64,000 nucleotides of DNA from Brevundimonas bullata (GTDB lineage: Bacteria; Pseudomonadota; Alphaproteobacteria; Caulobacterales; Caulobacteraceae): the NCBI RefSeq assembly GCF_014207965.1, contig NZ_JACHLM010000001.1, positions 248,001-312,000 of the forward strand, given 5' to 3'. Made by a program: the position numbers and the translations under genes. Of this stretch, positions 8,706-17,052 are shown one piece after another; positions within the stretch are counted from its first letter, which is position 1, and each line of letters opens with the position of its first letter. The notes below the pieces were generated by a model that was given only the letters and a program-made list of their open reading frames with translations, ran no database searches and was not told the origin of the DNA.

Positions 8706-9221
8706 ATGCGTAAGCTTCCCCTCGTCCTGACCGCTGCGGGCCTCGCGGCCGCCGCCCCCGCCGTCGCAACCGCCGCCGATCTGAGCGTCAGCGTCGAGTT
8801 GCCGCGCATTTCCAGCGCCTCCTATCACCGGCCCTATGTGGCCGTGTGGATCGAGAAGCCGGACCAGTCGACGGCCCAGACCCTGGCCGTCTGGTACCAG
8901 CAGACCCGCAACAACGAGGGCGACGGCAAGGACTGGCTGAAGGACCTGCGCACCTGGTGGCGCAAGGGCGGTCGCGCCATGGCCATGCCCGCCGACGGCG
9001 TGTCCGGCCCGACCAAGGCTCCCGGCCGCCACGCCGTGACCGTGCCGGGCGCGCGTCTGCGCAATCTGCCTGCGGGCCAGTACAACATCGTCGTCGAGGC
9101 GGCTCGTGAACTGGGCGGTCGCGAGGTCGTCCGCGTGCCCTTCCGCTGGGGCGCCGCCAACACCGCCGCCGGAACCGGCTCCACCGAACTGGGCGCCGTT
9201 CGCGTCGCCGTGACCCGCTAA
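8706..9221 (+). CDS. DUF2271 periplasmic protein with possible flavinylation site
   Basis: Secreted protein of 171 residues with signal peptide MRKLPLVLTAAGLAAAAPAV and cleavage after ATAA. The domain ADLSVSVELPRI...SYHRPYVAVWIEKPD...TLAVWYQQ...WLKDLRTWWRKGGR is characteristic of DUF2271. Residues 97-103 read DGVSGPT, close to the D-G-x-(S/T)-G-x-T motif at which ApbE attaches FMN to threonine; Thr103 would be the acceptor. An apbE gene is two genes downstream, which makes covalent flavin on this protein plausible. It would then act as a periplasmic electron carrier between the PepSY/reductase proteins and a ferric substrate. The flavinylation is inferred, not shown. Confidence 0.85.
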   Translation: MRKLPLVLTAAGLAAAAPAVATAADLSVSVELPRISSASYHRPYVAVWIEKPDQSTAQTLAVWYQQTRNNEGDGKDWLKDLRTWWRKGGRAMAMPADGVSGPTKAPGRHAVTVPGARLRNLPAGQYNIVVEAARELGGREVVRVPFRWGAANTAAGTGSTELGAVRVAVTR

Positions 9222-9231
9222 GGATCTGACC

Positions 9232-10026
9232 ATGAAGAAGACCCTCGCCTTTCTGTCGCTGGCCGCCGTCCTGGCCGCGCCGCTCTCGGCCCAGGCGCAC
9301 CGCGCCTGGCTGGCCCCGACCTCGACCGTCCTGTCGGGCAACGACGCCTGGGTCGGTTTCGACGCCGGCATGTCGAACGGGGTCTTCATCCCCGACCACG
9401 CCGCCATGCGTCTGGCCGGTCTGACCATCACCGCCCCGGACGGTTCGACCGCCCAGGCCGAGAACGTCCATCAGGCCAAGTACCGCTCCAGCTTCGATCT
9501 GCACCTGTCGCAGCCGGGCACCTATCGCGTCGCCAACGTCGGCTCGGGCTTCATGGCCAGCTACAAGCAGGGCGGCGAACAGAAGCGCTGGCGCGGGGCC
9601 GAGGCCGACTTCCCCGGCGCCCTGCCCGCTGACGCCACCGACGTCGAGGCCGTCCGCACCGACAGCCGCACCGAGACCTTCGTGACGCTCGGCGAGCCGA
9701 CCGACCTGACCGTCGTCGGCAAGGGTCTGGAACTGGCCCCGGTCACCCACCCGAACGATCTGGCCGCCGGCGAGGCCGCCACCTTCAAGCTGCTGAAGGA
9801 CGGCCAGCCCGCCGCCAATGTGGACGTGACCATCGCCCGCGGCGGCATCCGCTATCGCAACAACCCCGAAGAGATCACGGTCAAGACGGGCGCGGACGGC
9901 GCCTTCAGCGTGACCTGGCCGGAAGCCGGTCTCTACTGGCTGGGCGCCTCGGTGCGGACGGCGGGCGTGAACGGCCAGCCCGGCACGAACGCCTCGTGGA
10001 ACGGCGCGCTGGAAGTCCTGCCCTGA
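9232..10026 (+). CDS. DUF4198 periplasmic protein
   Basis: Protein of 264 residues with signal peptide MKKTLAFLSLAAVLAAPLSA (cleavage before HRAWLAP, so the mature chain starts with a histidine, as in many DUF4198 proteins, which bind metal through their N-terminal His). The family is related to the extracytoplasmic parts of nickel and cobalt uptake systems and to proteins beside TonB receptors. The second half has an Ig-like repeat, PAANVDVTIARGGIRYR...GADGAFSVTWPEAGLYWL. It lies 10 bp after the DUF2271 gene and overlaps the probable start of apbE, so it is part of the same operon. A role in metal handling in the periplasm is likely. Confidence 0.85.
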   Translation: MKKTLAFLSLAAVLAAPLSAQAHRAWLAPTSTVLSGNDAWVGFDAGMSNGVFIPDHAAMRLAGLTITAPDGSTAQAENVHQAKYRSSFDLHLSQPGTYRVANVGSGFMASYKQGGEQKRWRGAEADFPGALPADATDVEAVRTDSRTETFVTLGEPTDLTVVGKGLELAPVTHPNDLAAGEAATFKLLKDGQPAANVDVTIARGGIRYRNNPEEITVKTGADGAFSVTWPEAGLYWLGASVRTAGVNGQPGTNASWNGALEVLP

Positions 10027-11102
10027 CCTCGAAACGCTCCAGCTCAGCCCCGCCGCCGCTCCAGATCGGAGCGGCGGTCGAAGGCCGTCAGGACAGCCGC
10101 GTCCTGATCCCGCCGACCACCCGCGCGCCGGAACGGCCGCCCAGCGACCTGATCTGGTCGCTGGCGGGGGAGAGCATGGGCACCACCTGGTCGGTGCGTC
10201 TGGTCCCGCCGATGGGGTCCACGCAGGACGCGTTTCAGGCGGCCATCGACGAAGAGCTGGCGCGCATCATCGCCCTGTTCAGCCCCTGGACGCCGGCCAG
10301 CGAGATCAGCCGCTTCAACACCGCCCCCGCCGGGACGTGGAAGCTGTCGGACGACTTCTGGAGCCTGTTGAACGCGGCGCTGGATCTGGCCGACGACGTC
10401 AACGGCGCGGTTGATCCGACGCTGGGGGCCTTGGTCGACCTGTGGGGCTTTGGTCCGCCGGGGCCGCGCGATCCGCTCACCCCCTTGCCGTCCGCCGAAG
10501 AGATCGAGGCGGCCCTGGCCGTGTCCGGCTGGCAGAAGCTGCGGCTGAACCGCGACGCCCAGGCGGCGGTTCAGGCCGGCGGCACGAAGCTTGATTTCTC
10601 TGGCATAGCCAAGGGTCACGCCGTGGACCGCGTCTCCGCGCGTCTGACCGCGATGGGCGCGACCTCGCATCTGGTCGAGATCGGCGGCGAGCTGCTGGGG
10701 CGCGGGGTCAAGCCGGACGCCCAGCCCTGGTGGGTCGAGATCGAGGCTGTGCCGGGCTCGCCCGCGCCGCATACGGTGGCGGCCCTATTCGATGTGGCGG
10801 TGGCCACCTCCGGCGACTGGCGCCGGGCCTTTGTGCATGAAGACCGCCTCTATCCGCACACCCTCGACGGTTCGACCGGGCGGCCGGTGGACAATGGACT
10901 GGCGCAGGTGACGGTCTTTGACGCCTCGGCCATGCGCGCCGACGCCTGGGCCACGGCCCTGATGGTGCTGGGGCCGTTCGACGGGCCGGAGTTCGCCGAG
11001 GCGATGCAGATCGCGGCCCACTTTGTGGAGCGGACGCCGCGCGGCCTGGTCGAGCGGATGACGCCCGCCTTCGCCGCCATGATGGACGAAGAAGAAGCCT
11101 GA
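9996..11102 (+). CDS. apbE: FAD:protein FMN transferase (ApbE)
   Basis: Attaches FMN from FAD covalently to Thr or Ser of target proteins. The ApbE fold begins near residue 55 with GESMGTTWSVRLV; other family motifs are LFSPWTPASEISRFN, VDPTLGALVDLWGFG, the FAD-binding LDFSGIAKGHAVDRV, VEIGGELLGRG and the metal-binding DAWATALMVLG near the end. No signal peptide or lipobox is visible, unusual for a family that is mostly exported, so the start may be wrong: the GTG at 9996 lies inside the preceding gene and adds about 45 residues of low-complexity sequence. A later non-ATG start near 10023 is possible. Likely target is the DUF2271 protein of the same operon. Confidence 0.88.
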   Translation: MERRAGSPALTSKRSSSAPPPLQIGAAVEGRQDSRVLIPPTTRAPERPPSDLIWSLAGESMGTTWSVRLVPPMGSTQDAFQAAIDEELARIIALFSPWTPASEISRFNTAPAGTWKLSDDFWSLLNAALDLADDVNGAVDPTLGALVDLWGFGPPGPRDPLTPLPSAEEIEAALAVSGWQKLRLNRDAQAAVQAGGTKLDFSGIAKGHAVDRVSARLTAMGATSHLVEIGGELLGRGVKPDAQPWWVEIEAVPGSPAPHTVAALFDVAVATSGDWRRAFVHEDRLYPHTLDGSTGRPVDNGLAQVTVFDASAMRADAWATALMVLGPFDGPEFAEAMQIAAHFVERTPRGLVERMTPAFAAMMDEEEA

Positions 11103-11104
11103 TC

Positions 11105-12478
11105 GTGACCGCCGACCTGTCCCGCTGGCTGTGGACGGCCTTCGCCGTCGCCCTGTGGCTGGCCCTGATCGGCCTGACGGTGTGGCGCGTGCGCGCCGCC
11201 GCGCAGAAGGCCGTCGAGCAGGCGCGGACGCTGGCTGAAGCGGCCGGCGACGACGCCGTGCTGATCGCCTTCGCCAGCCAGACCGGCTTTGGCGAGGAAC
11301 TGGCCTGGATGACGGCCCGCGCTTTGGGCGACGGCGGCGTCGGCGCGCGGCCCCTGTCATTCGCCGATCTGGATCTGGAGACGCTGAAGGGCGCGCGGCG
11401 CCTGCTGGTCATCGCCTCGACCACCGGCGAGGGCGACGCCCCCGACAGCGCGGCCCGCTTCGTGCGCCAGGTGATGGCGGCGGATGTGGACCTGTCGCAT
11501 CTGTCCTATGGCCTGCTGGCCTTAGGCGACCGTTCCTATGACGCCTATTGCAGCTTTGGCCACGCGGTCGGCGACTGGCTGGAGCGCAGCGGGGCCCAGA
11601 CCCTGTTCGACCGGGTCGAGGTCGACAACGGCGATGCAGGCGCGATCCGTCACTGGCAGCATCAGCTGAACCAGCTGACCGGGGCCACCTCAGCCCCCGA
11701 CTGGACCCCGCCCGCCTATGACCGCTGGCGTCTGGTCGAGCGGACCCTGCTGAACGCCGGCAGCCCCGGCGGCGAGGCGTATCATCTGGCCTTCGAGCCC
11801 ATCGACCACGCGCCCGAATGGGCGGCGGGCGACATCGCCGAGGTCGGCCTGCCCGTCCGCGACGGCGAGCAGCCCGCCAGCCGCGAATACTCGGTCGCCT
11901 CCCTGCCCTCGGACGGGCGGGTCGAGTTCTGCATCCGCCTGATGACGCAGCCCAACGGCACGCCGGGTCTGGCTTCCGGTTGGCTGACGCAAGACGCGCA
12001 GATCGGCGACGAGGTGGCCATGCGGGTGCGGGCCAACCGCAGCTTCCACGCCCCGCCGGCGGAGGCCCCCATCATCCTGATCGGCAACGGCACCGGCATC
12101 GCCGGCCTGCGCGGCCACCTGAAGGCGCGGGCGCAGTTCGCGAAGACCGGCGGGGCCTGGCTCCTGTTCGGCGAGCGGACGCGGGCGCACGACGCCCTCT
12201 ATGACGCCGACCTGCAAGCCTGGCTCGCATCGGGCGTCCTGACCCGTCTGGACCGGGCCTTCTCGCGCGACGGGGGCGAGCATCGCTATGTGCAGTCGCT
12301 GGTGGCCGAGCACGCCCGGCCGATGGCCGACTGGGTTGATCGCGGGGCCTATGTCTATGTCTGCGGCAGTCTGGAAGGCATGTCGAAGGGCGTGCACGCG
12401 GCGTTGGAGGCGGCGCTGGGCGAGGAGCGGCTGATGCGGCTGACCGACAGCGGGCGGTACAGGCGCGACGTTTACTGA
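11105..12478 (+). CDS. Membrane-anchored flavodoxin/NADPH reductase (sulfite reductase flavoprotein-like)
   Basis: Protein of 457 residues with a single N-terminal membrane helix (residues 8-28), a flavodoxin domain (AVLIAFASQTGFGEELAW, then IASTTGEGDAPDSAARFV and LALGDRSYDAYCSFG) and a ferredoxin-reductase domain with FAD-binding REYSVAS, IGNGTGIAGLRGHL for NADPH and a C-terminal YVYVCGSLEGMSKGVH. This is the cytoplasmic electron input of the operon: NADPH to FAD to FMN and then to the membrane PepSY protein. It begins with GTG two bases after the apbE stop codon. Many PepSY fusions carry this module on the same chain; here it is separate. Confidence 0.88.
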   Translation: MTADLSRWLWTAFAVALWLALIGLTVWRVRAAAQKAVEQARTLAEAAGDDAVLIAFASQTGFGEELAWMTARALGDGGVGARPLSFADLDLETLKGARRLLVIASTTGEGDAPDSAARFVRQVMAADVDLSHLSYGLLALGDRSYDAYCSFGHAVGDWLERSGAQTLFDRVEVDNGDAGAIRHWQHQLNQLTGATSAPDWTPPAYDRWRLVERTLLNAGSPGGEAYHLAFEPIDHAPEWAAGDIAEVGLPVRDGEQPASREYSVASLPSDGRVEFCIRLMTQPNGTPGLASGWLTQDAQIGDEVAMRVRANRSFHAPPAEAPIILIGNGTGIAGLRGHLKARAQFAKTGGAWLLFGERTRAHDALYDADLQAWLASGVLTRLDRAFSRDGGEHRYVQSLVAEHARPMADWVDRGAYVYVCGSLEGMSKGVHAALEAALGEERLMRLTDSGRYRRDVY

Positions 12479-12485
12479 AACGCTT

Positions 12486-12506
12486 CCCTCTCCCGCCGGG
12501 AGAGGG
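12486..12506. terminator. Bidirectional hairpin between convergent genes
   Basis: CCCTCTCCC and GGGAGAGGG form a 9-bp perfect stem around a tight GCC loop, placed in the 36-bp gap between the convergent reductase and hydroxylase genes. There is no long T run, so it is a hairpin that may stop transcription from both sides. Confidence 0.5.
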
Positions 12507-12514
12507 TTGCCACC

Positions 12515-13192
12515 TCAGACCTCCGACCAGCGGCGCAGCAGGTTGTGATAGAGGCCGGTCAGTTCGATCACCGCCTGATCCTTCGGTCCCCTGTCCAGAT
12601 TGACCCGCTGGGTGGCCACATCGAGACGGAACAGGCTTTCGCGGTCGGCGTCGTCGCGGACCAGGCTCTGCAACCACATGAAGCTGGAGACGCGGGCGCC
12701 GCGCGTGACGGGCGTGACCCGGTGCAGGCTCTTGGACGGATAGAGGACCAGGTCGCCGGCGGGCAGCTTGACCGACTGGGCGCCGTACAGCTCCTCGATG
12801 ATCAGTTCGCCGCCGTCATAGTCCTCGGGCTCGGACAGGAAGAGGGTGGCCGAGAGGTCGCTGCGGATGCGGATATTCCCCCGCTGCCGGATGGCGTTGT
12901 CGACGTGGAGGCCGAACTCGCCGCCGCCCTCGTAGCGGTTGAACAGGGGCGGAAAGATCGTGTGCGGCAGGGCCGCCGAAACAAACATGGGATTGGCGTT
13001 CAGGGCCTGGACGATCAGGGCCGAGACCTCGCGCGCCGCCGCGCTGTCCTCGGGCAGTTGCTGGTTCTTCTTGGCCGTCGCCGACTGGTGGCCCGAGGTC
13101 ATGTTGCCGTCGGCCCAGGGACCGGCGTCAAGGGTGCGGCGCAGAGCCGCGACCTCGGCCTTGGTGAAGACGTCGGGGATGTGCAGCAGCAT
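12515..13192 (-). CDS. piuC: PKHD-type Fe(II)/2-oxoglutarate hydroxylase, PiuC-like
   Basis: Fe(II)- and 2-oxoglutarate-dependent dioxygenase of 225 residues. The iron-binding triad is His96, Asp98 (GLHVDNA) and His157 (SLHRVTP), with Arg167 as the 2-oxoglutarate anchor. The start [18 protein letters not shown] and the segment [21 protein letters not shown] are typical of the PiuC/YbiX group. The gene lies 80 bp downstream of a catecholate-type TonB receptor on the same strand, the usual fiu-ybiX or piuA-piuC arrangement, which supports co-regulation by iron. The reaction catalysed in siderophore use is not known for the family. Confidence 0.9.
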   Translation of the reverse strand: MLLHIPDVFTKAEVAALRRTLDAGPWADGNMTSGHQSATAKKNQQLPEDSAAAREVSALIVQALNANPMFVSAALPHTIFPPLFNRYEGGGEFGLHVDNAIRQRGNIRIRSDLSATLFLSEPEDYDGGELIIEELYGAQSVKLPAGDLVLYPSKSLHRVTPVTRGARVSSFMWLQSLVRDDADRESLFRLDVATQRVNLDRGPKDQAVIELTGLYHNLLRRWSEV

Positions 13193-13272
13193 GGGAGCCT
13201 CGATCAGATGCGCATCGGCCCCGCCGCTCGGACGAACGACGGGGCCGACAGAATGGCGCGAAACGCTGTCGC

Positions 13273-15540
13273 TTAGTAGCGGAGGTTCAGCGTCAGGATG
13301 GCCGAACGGCCCGGCGCCACGTCGGCGTGGTGAACGCCGTTGGTGCGCATGATGTATGCCTCATCGCCCGCGTTCTGGACATTCAGCTGCAGCGCTGCGC
13401 GATCGCTGAGGTCGTAGGAGGCGAACAGGTCCACGCGGGTGTATTCCGGGGCGTAGATGCGGTTCGCGCCGCCGCCGGCGCCGCCCTGATTGCCGCCGAA
13501 CGACTTGCCGACATAATAGACGCCGCCGCCCAGGCTGAGCTTGGGCATGAGGCGGTAGGTGGTGAACAGGCTGGCGGTGTGCTCCGGGGTATTGGCTAGG
13601 GGATCGCCGACGTTGACGTTGGCCGAGGCGCCCTTGACCAGTTCGGAATCCATCCAGGTGTAGCCGCCGAAGACCTGCCACTTGTCGGTGATGTTGCCCG
13701 AGACGCCCAGTTCCAGACCCTGAACCTCGACCTCGCCGACCTGATAATACTTGCCGTCGCCTTCCAGAACCGCCGCATTCTTGCGGGTCAGGTGGAACAG
13801 GGCGCCGCTGAGGGCCAGACGGTCGTTGAACAGGTCGGCCTTGGCGCCGATTTCGAAGCTCTCGGTGTCTTCCGGATCCAGAATCGCGGTCAGCAGGTTG
13901 CCTGTGCCGGTCCCAGCGCCGGTGTTCTGGTCGCCCGCCGAAATGGTCGGCGGCGTCGAGGAGGTGGCGTAGGAAGCGTAGAGGCTGGTGTTCGGCGTAG
14001 GCTTATAGACCAAGCCGACCTGATAGTTGACGAAGTCCCAGTCGCCCTTGAACGGCTTATAGACCGGGGCCGCGACCGTGCCCGTGGCGTTGACGGCGTC
14101 GACCGAATAGTCGTCCCAGCGCAGGCCCAGGTTGACGATGAACTTCTCGCCGAAGCTGATCGAGTCGAAGGCATAGACGCCCAGCGAGTCCGTCTGGCTG
14201 TCGCTGACCACGCCGCGCGTGATCGTGCCGGTCCAGGGATCGTTCGGGTTGGGGTCATAGACCGGGGTGCAGTCGAAGCCGGTCAGGGGCGCCGGACAGG
14301 CGCTGCCCGACAGGGTGGTGACCACATAGGAAGCGTTCTTGTTGGTTTCGCGCGACAGTTCGACGCCGACGTCGAAGTCGTGCTTGATCGAACCCGTCGT
14401 GAACGAGCCGTGCAGGTCGGTGACGTTGGCCAGGGTCTCAGCCGGGTTCCAGCGCGACTTGGTGCCGCGCTTCATCCACCAGACGCCGTTGACCAGCGCC
14501 GCCGTGCCGCCGTCGCCGGGATTGGTGACGACATAGTCGTTCAGCGTCTGCGAGTAGCGGGTGACGTTGCGGATCGCCAGGGTGTCGCTGAAGCGGTGAT
14601 CGGCGGTCAGTGTCAGGCTGTCGACGGTATTGGTCAGATAGTCGCGCCCCTTCAGGCCGTAGAAGCTGTCATAGGGCACGTCGAGGACGCCTGGGGCGTC
14701 GGGGCGCGGACCGTTGGCGCCGGCCAGCTTGGTGTAGAGCGGGATGCCGTAGTCAGGCATCTGGTCGCTGTCGAGGTGGTAGTAGCTGGCGGTCAGGGTG
14801 GTCGGCGTGCCGAGGCCCATGGCGACGGCGGCGCCCACGCCCCACTTGTCGAAGTCGACCGCGTCGCGACCGGCGACATCGCCCTGTGCGGCCATCACAT
14901 TCAGACGCATGGCGGCCGTCGGGCTGACCTGCCAGTTGGCGTCGACCGTGCCGCGCGCATAGCCGTCCGTGCCGGCGCCGGCCGAGCCGCGGATGAAGTT
15001 CTGCAGACGCGGAGCCTTGGAGGACAGGTTGATGCTGCCGCCGCCCGAGCCGCGGCCCGAATAGACCGAGTCCGGGCCCTTGATGACTTCGACCTGCTCC
15101 AGGTTGAAGACCTCGCGCTGCTGGCCGCCGGTGTCGCGGATGCCGTCGACGAAGATATTGTTGCCCGAGGCCTGGCCGCGGATGAAGGGCCGGTCGGCCA
15201 GCGGCTGACCGCCCTCGCCCGCGCCGAAGGTGATGCCCGGCGAGGTGCGCAGGATGTCCTGCAGCGAGGTGGCGGCGGTCTGTTCGATGATCTGCTGAGG
15301 GATCACGGTGACCGCGCGCGGGGTGTCGAGCAGGGGCGCGACGAAGGTCTGGTCCTTGGGCTCGCGCCGGGTGCGCTGGCCATGCACGTCGATCGTGCCC
15401 AGGTTGGTGGCGTCCTGGGTCACGTCGGCCGTCGCGATGGGGGCCTCGTCAGCGGCCAGGGCAGGCGCCGCGCACAGCATGCCGGCGGCGCTGGAGGCGA
15501 ACAGAAGCGCCTTGAGGGCGGAGGAACGAGCGTCGGACAT
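13273..15540 (-). CDS. Catecholate siderophore TonB-dependent receptor, Fiu-like
   Basis: Receptor of 755 residues. Signal peptide to about residue 29 (ending APALAA), TonB box near [15 protein letters not shown], plug with [58 protein letters not shown] and [20 protein letters not shown]; the barrel ends AILTLNLRY with terminal aromatic. These plug motifs match the Fiu/CirA-type catecholate group. It is followed by piuC on the same strand and preceded by two 15-bp dyads that look like iron-regulator sites, so it is probably switched on when iron is scarce. The divergent-facing neighbours on the far side start with a ferredoxin-reductase-like gene. Confidence 0.92.
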   Translation of the reverse strand: MSDARSSALKALLFASSAAGMLCAAPALAADEAPIATADVTQDATNLGTIDVHGQRTRREPKDQTFVAPLLDTPRAVTVIPQQIIEQTAATSLQDILRTSPGITFGAGEGGQPLADRPFIRGQASGNNIFVDGIRDTGGQQREVFNLEQVEVIKGPDSVYSGRGSGGGSINLSSKAPRLQNFIRGSAGAGTDGYARGTVDANWQVSPTAAMRLNVMAAQGDVAGRDAVDFDKWGVGAAVAMGLGTPTTLTASYYHLDSDQMPDYGIPLYTKLAGANGPRPDAPGVLDVPYDSFYGLKGRDYLTNTVDSLTLTADHRFSDTLAIRNVTRYSQTLNDYVVTNPGDGGTAALVNGVWWMKRGTKSRWNPAETLANVTDLHGSFTTGSIKHDFDVGVELSRETNKNASYVVTTLSGSACPAPLTGFDCTPVYDPNPNDPWTGTITRGVVSDSQTDSLGVYAFDSISFGEKFIVNLGLRWDDYSVDAVNATGTVAAPVYKPFKGDWDFVNYQVGLVYKPTPNTSLYASYATSSTPPTISAGDQNTGAGTGTGNLLTAILDPEDTESFEIGAKADLFNDRLALSGALFHLTRKNAAVLEGDGKYYQVGEVEVQGLELGVSGNITDKWQVFGGYTWMDSELVKGASANVNVGDPLANTPEHTASLFTTYRLMPKLSLGGGVYYVGKSFGGNQGGAGGGANRIYAPEYTRVDLFASYDLSDRAALQLNVQNAGDEAYIMRTNGVHHADVAPGRSAILTLNLRY

Positions 15541-15564
15541 GGGGGAGGAACCAGTCAGTGATAA

Positions 15565-15579
15565 TGCGATCTGGTCGCA
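15565..15579. promoter_or_regulatory. Candidate iron-regulator dyad 1 upstream of the Fiu-like receptor
   Basis: TGCGATCTGGTCGCA has perfect 5-base arms TGCGA/TCGCA and lies 25 bases upstream of the receptor start codon (15540). The same arm pair recurs at 15614-15628. Confidence 0.5.
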
Positions 15580-15613
15580 ATATCAGATTCCTCACCTGCG
15601 ACAATCTGACTCC

Positions 15614-15628
15614 TGCGACTAAATCGCA
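15614..15628. promoter_or_regulatory. Candidate iron-regulator dyad 2 upstream of the Fiu-like receptor
   Basis: TGCGACTAAATCGCA repeats the TGCGA-N5-TCGCA pattern 49 bases from dyad 1. Two sites spaced by about five helical turns suggest cooperative binding by one dimeric regulator. Confidence 0.5.
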
Positions 15629-15668
15629 TTTGCGGCTCAGATGTCACACCACCGTCATGACGGCGCCC

Positions 15669-16880
15669 TCAATCCGGTTTCGCCACCGCCTTTATCGAGG
15701 TCGCGGGGTCGGCCAGCAGGGCGGCGTCCACAGGGGTCGCCTTGCCGATCAGCAGGCGCCCGCCCATGAAGTCGGCGGGGGCGTTGACCGCCTCGACGCA
15801 GACGATGCGGTCGCCCTTCAGGTGGAAGACAGCGAAGGCGCCTGTCGCCGGATCGCCGCGCACGACCTGCCGGTCGGCGTCGAAGGGCAGGCCGGCGATC
15901 TGAAGTTTCACGTCATACTGGTCGGACCAGAACCACGGCACCTCTGGCGCGGGCGCCGCGCGGCCGACGATGGCGGAAGCGGCCTGCTTGGCCTGCTCAA
16001 GCGCGTTGGGCACGCTTTCCAGCCGGTGCATCCTGCCGCCGTGGACCGGGATGGGCCGGTGGGTGACGTCGCCGATGGCGTAGATGGCGGGGTCGCTGGT
16101 GCGGGCGGTGTCGTCCACCACCACGCCGTTCTCGCAAGCCAGACCGGCGGTGCGCGCCAAGGCCTCGCGCGCCAAGGCGCCGACGCCGACAAGGACAGCG
16201 TCCGCCGCAATCAGGCCGCCGTCGGCCATCCGCACGCCGCCGTCCTCGAAGCCGGCCACCTCGGCGCCGGTCAGGATCTCGACGCCATGCTGGCGGTGCA
16301 GATCGGTGAAGAAGGCCGAGAGGGTTTCCGACGCCACGCGGGCCAGCACCCGATCCATGCGCTCGATCACCACCGCCTCGGCGCCGAGGGCGCGAGCGGA
16401 AGCCGCCGCCTCGAGACCCACATAGCCGCCGCCGACCACGGCCAGACGCTTGCCGGGAGCGAGCGCGGCCTTCAGCCGTTCGGCGTCCTCCAGGGTGCGC
16501 AGCCCCAGCAGGTCGGGCCGGTCGGCGCCCGGGATGGCCAGCTTGCGCGCCATCGAGCCGGTGGCCAGGATCAGCACGTCGTACGGCTCGAGCGTCCCGT
16601 CGGCGAAGGTCACGGTCTTGCCCGCCGCGTCGATGGTCGTGGCGACGACGCCGGTGCGCAGGTCGATCTTCTGTTCGACGTAGAAGCTCTCGGGGCGCAG
16701 CAGCAGGTCCTCCAGACCCGCCTCCCCCTTCAGCCAGGCCTTGGACAGGGGCGGTCGCTGATAGGGCGCCGCCGCCTCCTCGCCCGCCAGGACGATCTCG
16801 CCCTCAAAGCCATACTGTCTCAGCAGCGCCGCCGCCGAGCCCCCCGCGTGTCCCGCGCCGATAATCAGAACCTTGGTCAT
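15669..16880 (-). CDS. FAD-dependent ferredoxin (rhodocoxin/rubredoxin-type) reductase
   Basis: Flavoprotein of 403 residues. The N-terminal FAD Rossmann motif is VLIIGAGHAGGSAAALL, followed by PYQRPPLSKAWLKGE, typical of ferredoxin reductases of oxygenase systems. The NAD-binding motif is AVVGGGYVGLEAAASA, the second FAD contact is YAIGDVTHRPIP and the C-terminal domain starts PWFWSDQYDVKLQIAG. It would pass electrons from NADH to a ferredoxin or rubredoxin; no ferredoxin or P450 gene is near. The ATG at 16880 is chosen since the extra 37 codons to 16991 are repeat-derived sequence. It is divergent from an AraC regulator, which may control it. Confidence 0.88.
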   Translation of the reverse strand: MTKVLIIGAGHAGGSAAALLRQYGFEGEIVLAGEEAAAPYQRPPLSKAWLKGEAGLEDLLLRPESFYVEQKIDLRTGVVATTIDAAGKTVTFADGTLEPYDVLILATGSMARKLAIPGADRPDLLGLRTLEDAERLKAALAPGKRLAVVGGGYVGLEAAASARALGAEAVVIERMDRVLARVASETLSAFFTDLHRQHGVEILTGAEVAGFEDGGVRMADGGLIAADAVLVGVGALAREALARTAGLACENGVVVDDTARTSDPAIYAIGDVTHRPIPVHGGRMHRLESVPNALEQAKQAASAIVGRAAPAPEVPWFWSDQYDVKLQIAGLPFDADRQVVRGDPATGAFAVFHLKGDRIVCVEAVNAPADFMGGRLLIGKATPVDAALLADPATSIKAVAKPD

Positions 16881-16905
16881 GGCCCGACAGATAGTGCGGC
16901 GCGTC

Positions 16906-16940
16906 GCGAGAGGCGAGAGGCGAGAAGCCAGAGGCGAGAG
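16906..16940. repeat. Five tandem 7-bp repeats in a divergent promoter region
   Basis: Consecutive heptamers GCGAGAG, GCGAGAG, GCGAGAA, GCCAGAG, GCGAGAG lie 26-60 bases upstream of the flavoprotein start and between it and the AraC gene. Confidence 0.6.
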
Positions 16941-17052
16941 GCTTGGGCGTCCCCCGCCGGGAAACGTCTCTTCAGCCTGGGAAAAGCGCAAATGTGTCTC
17001 ACGCCTGAGAAAACCGCTTGGCGGTCGGCGTAACCTCGGTCATTGAGCCGCC

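Noticed and set aside
13792..15561. Long open frame (589 codons) opposite the Fiu-like receptor gene
   Set aside because: Shadow frame of a high-GC gene: low-complexity Gly/Arg/Val-rich product with no family motif, while the opposite strand encodes a full receptor.
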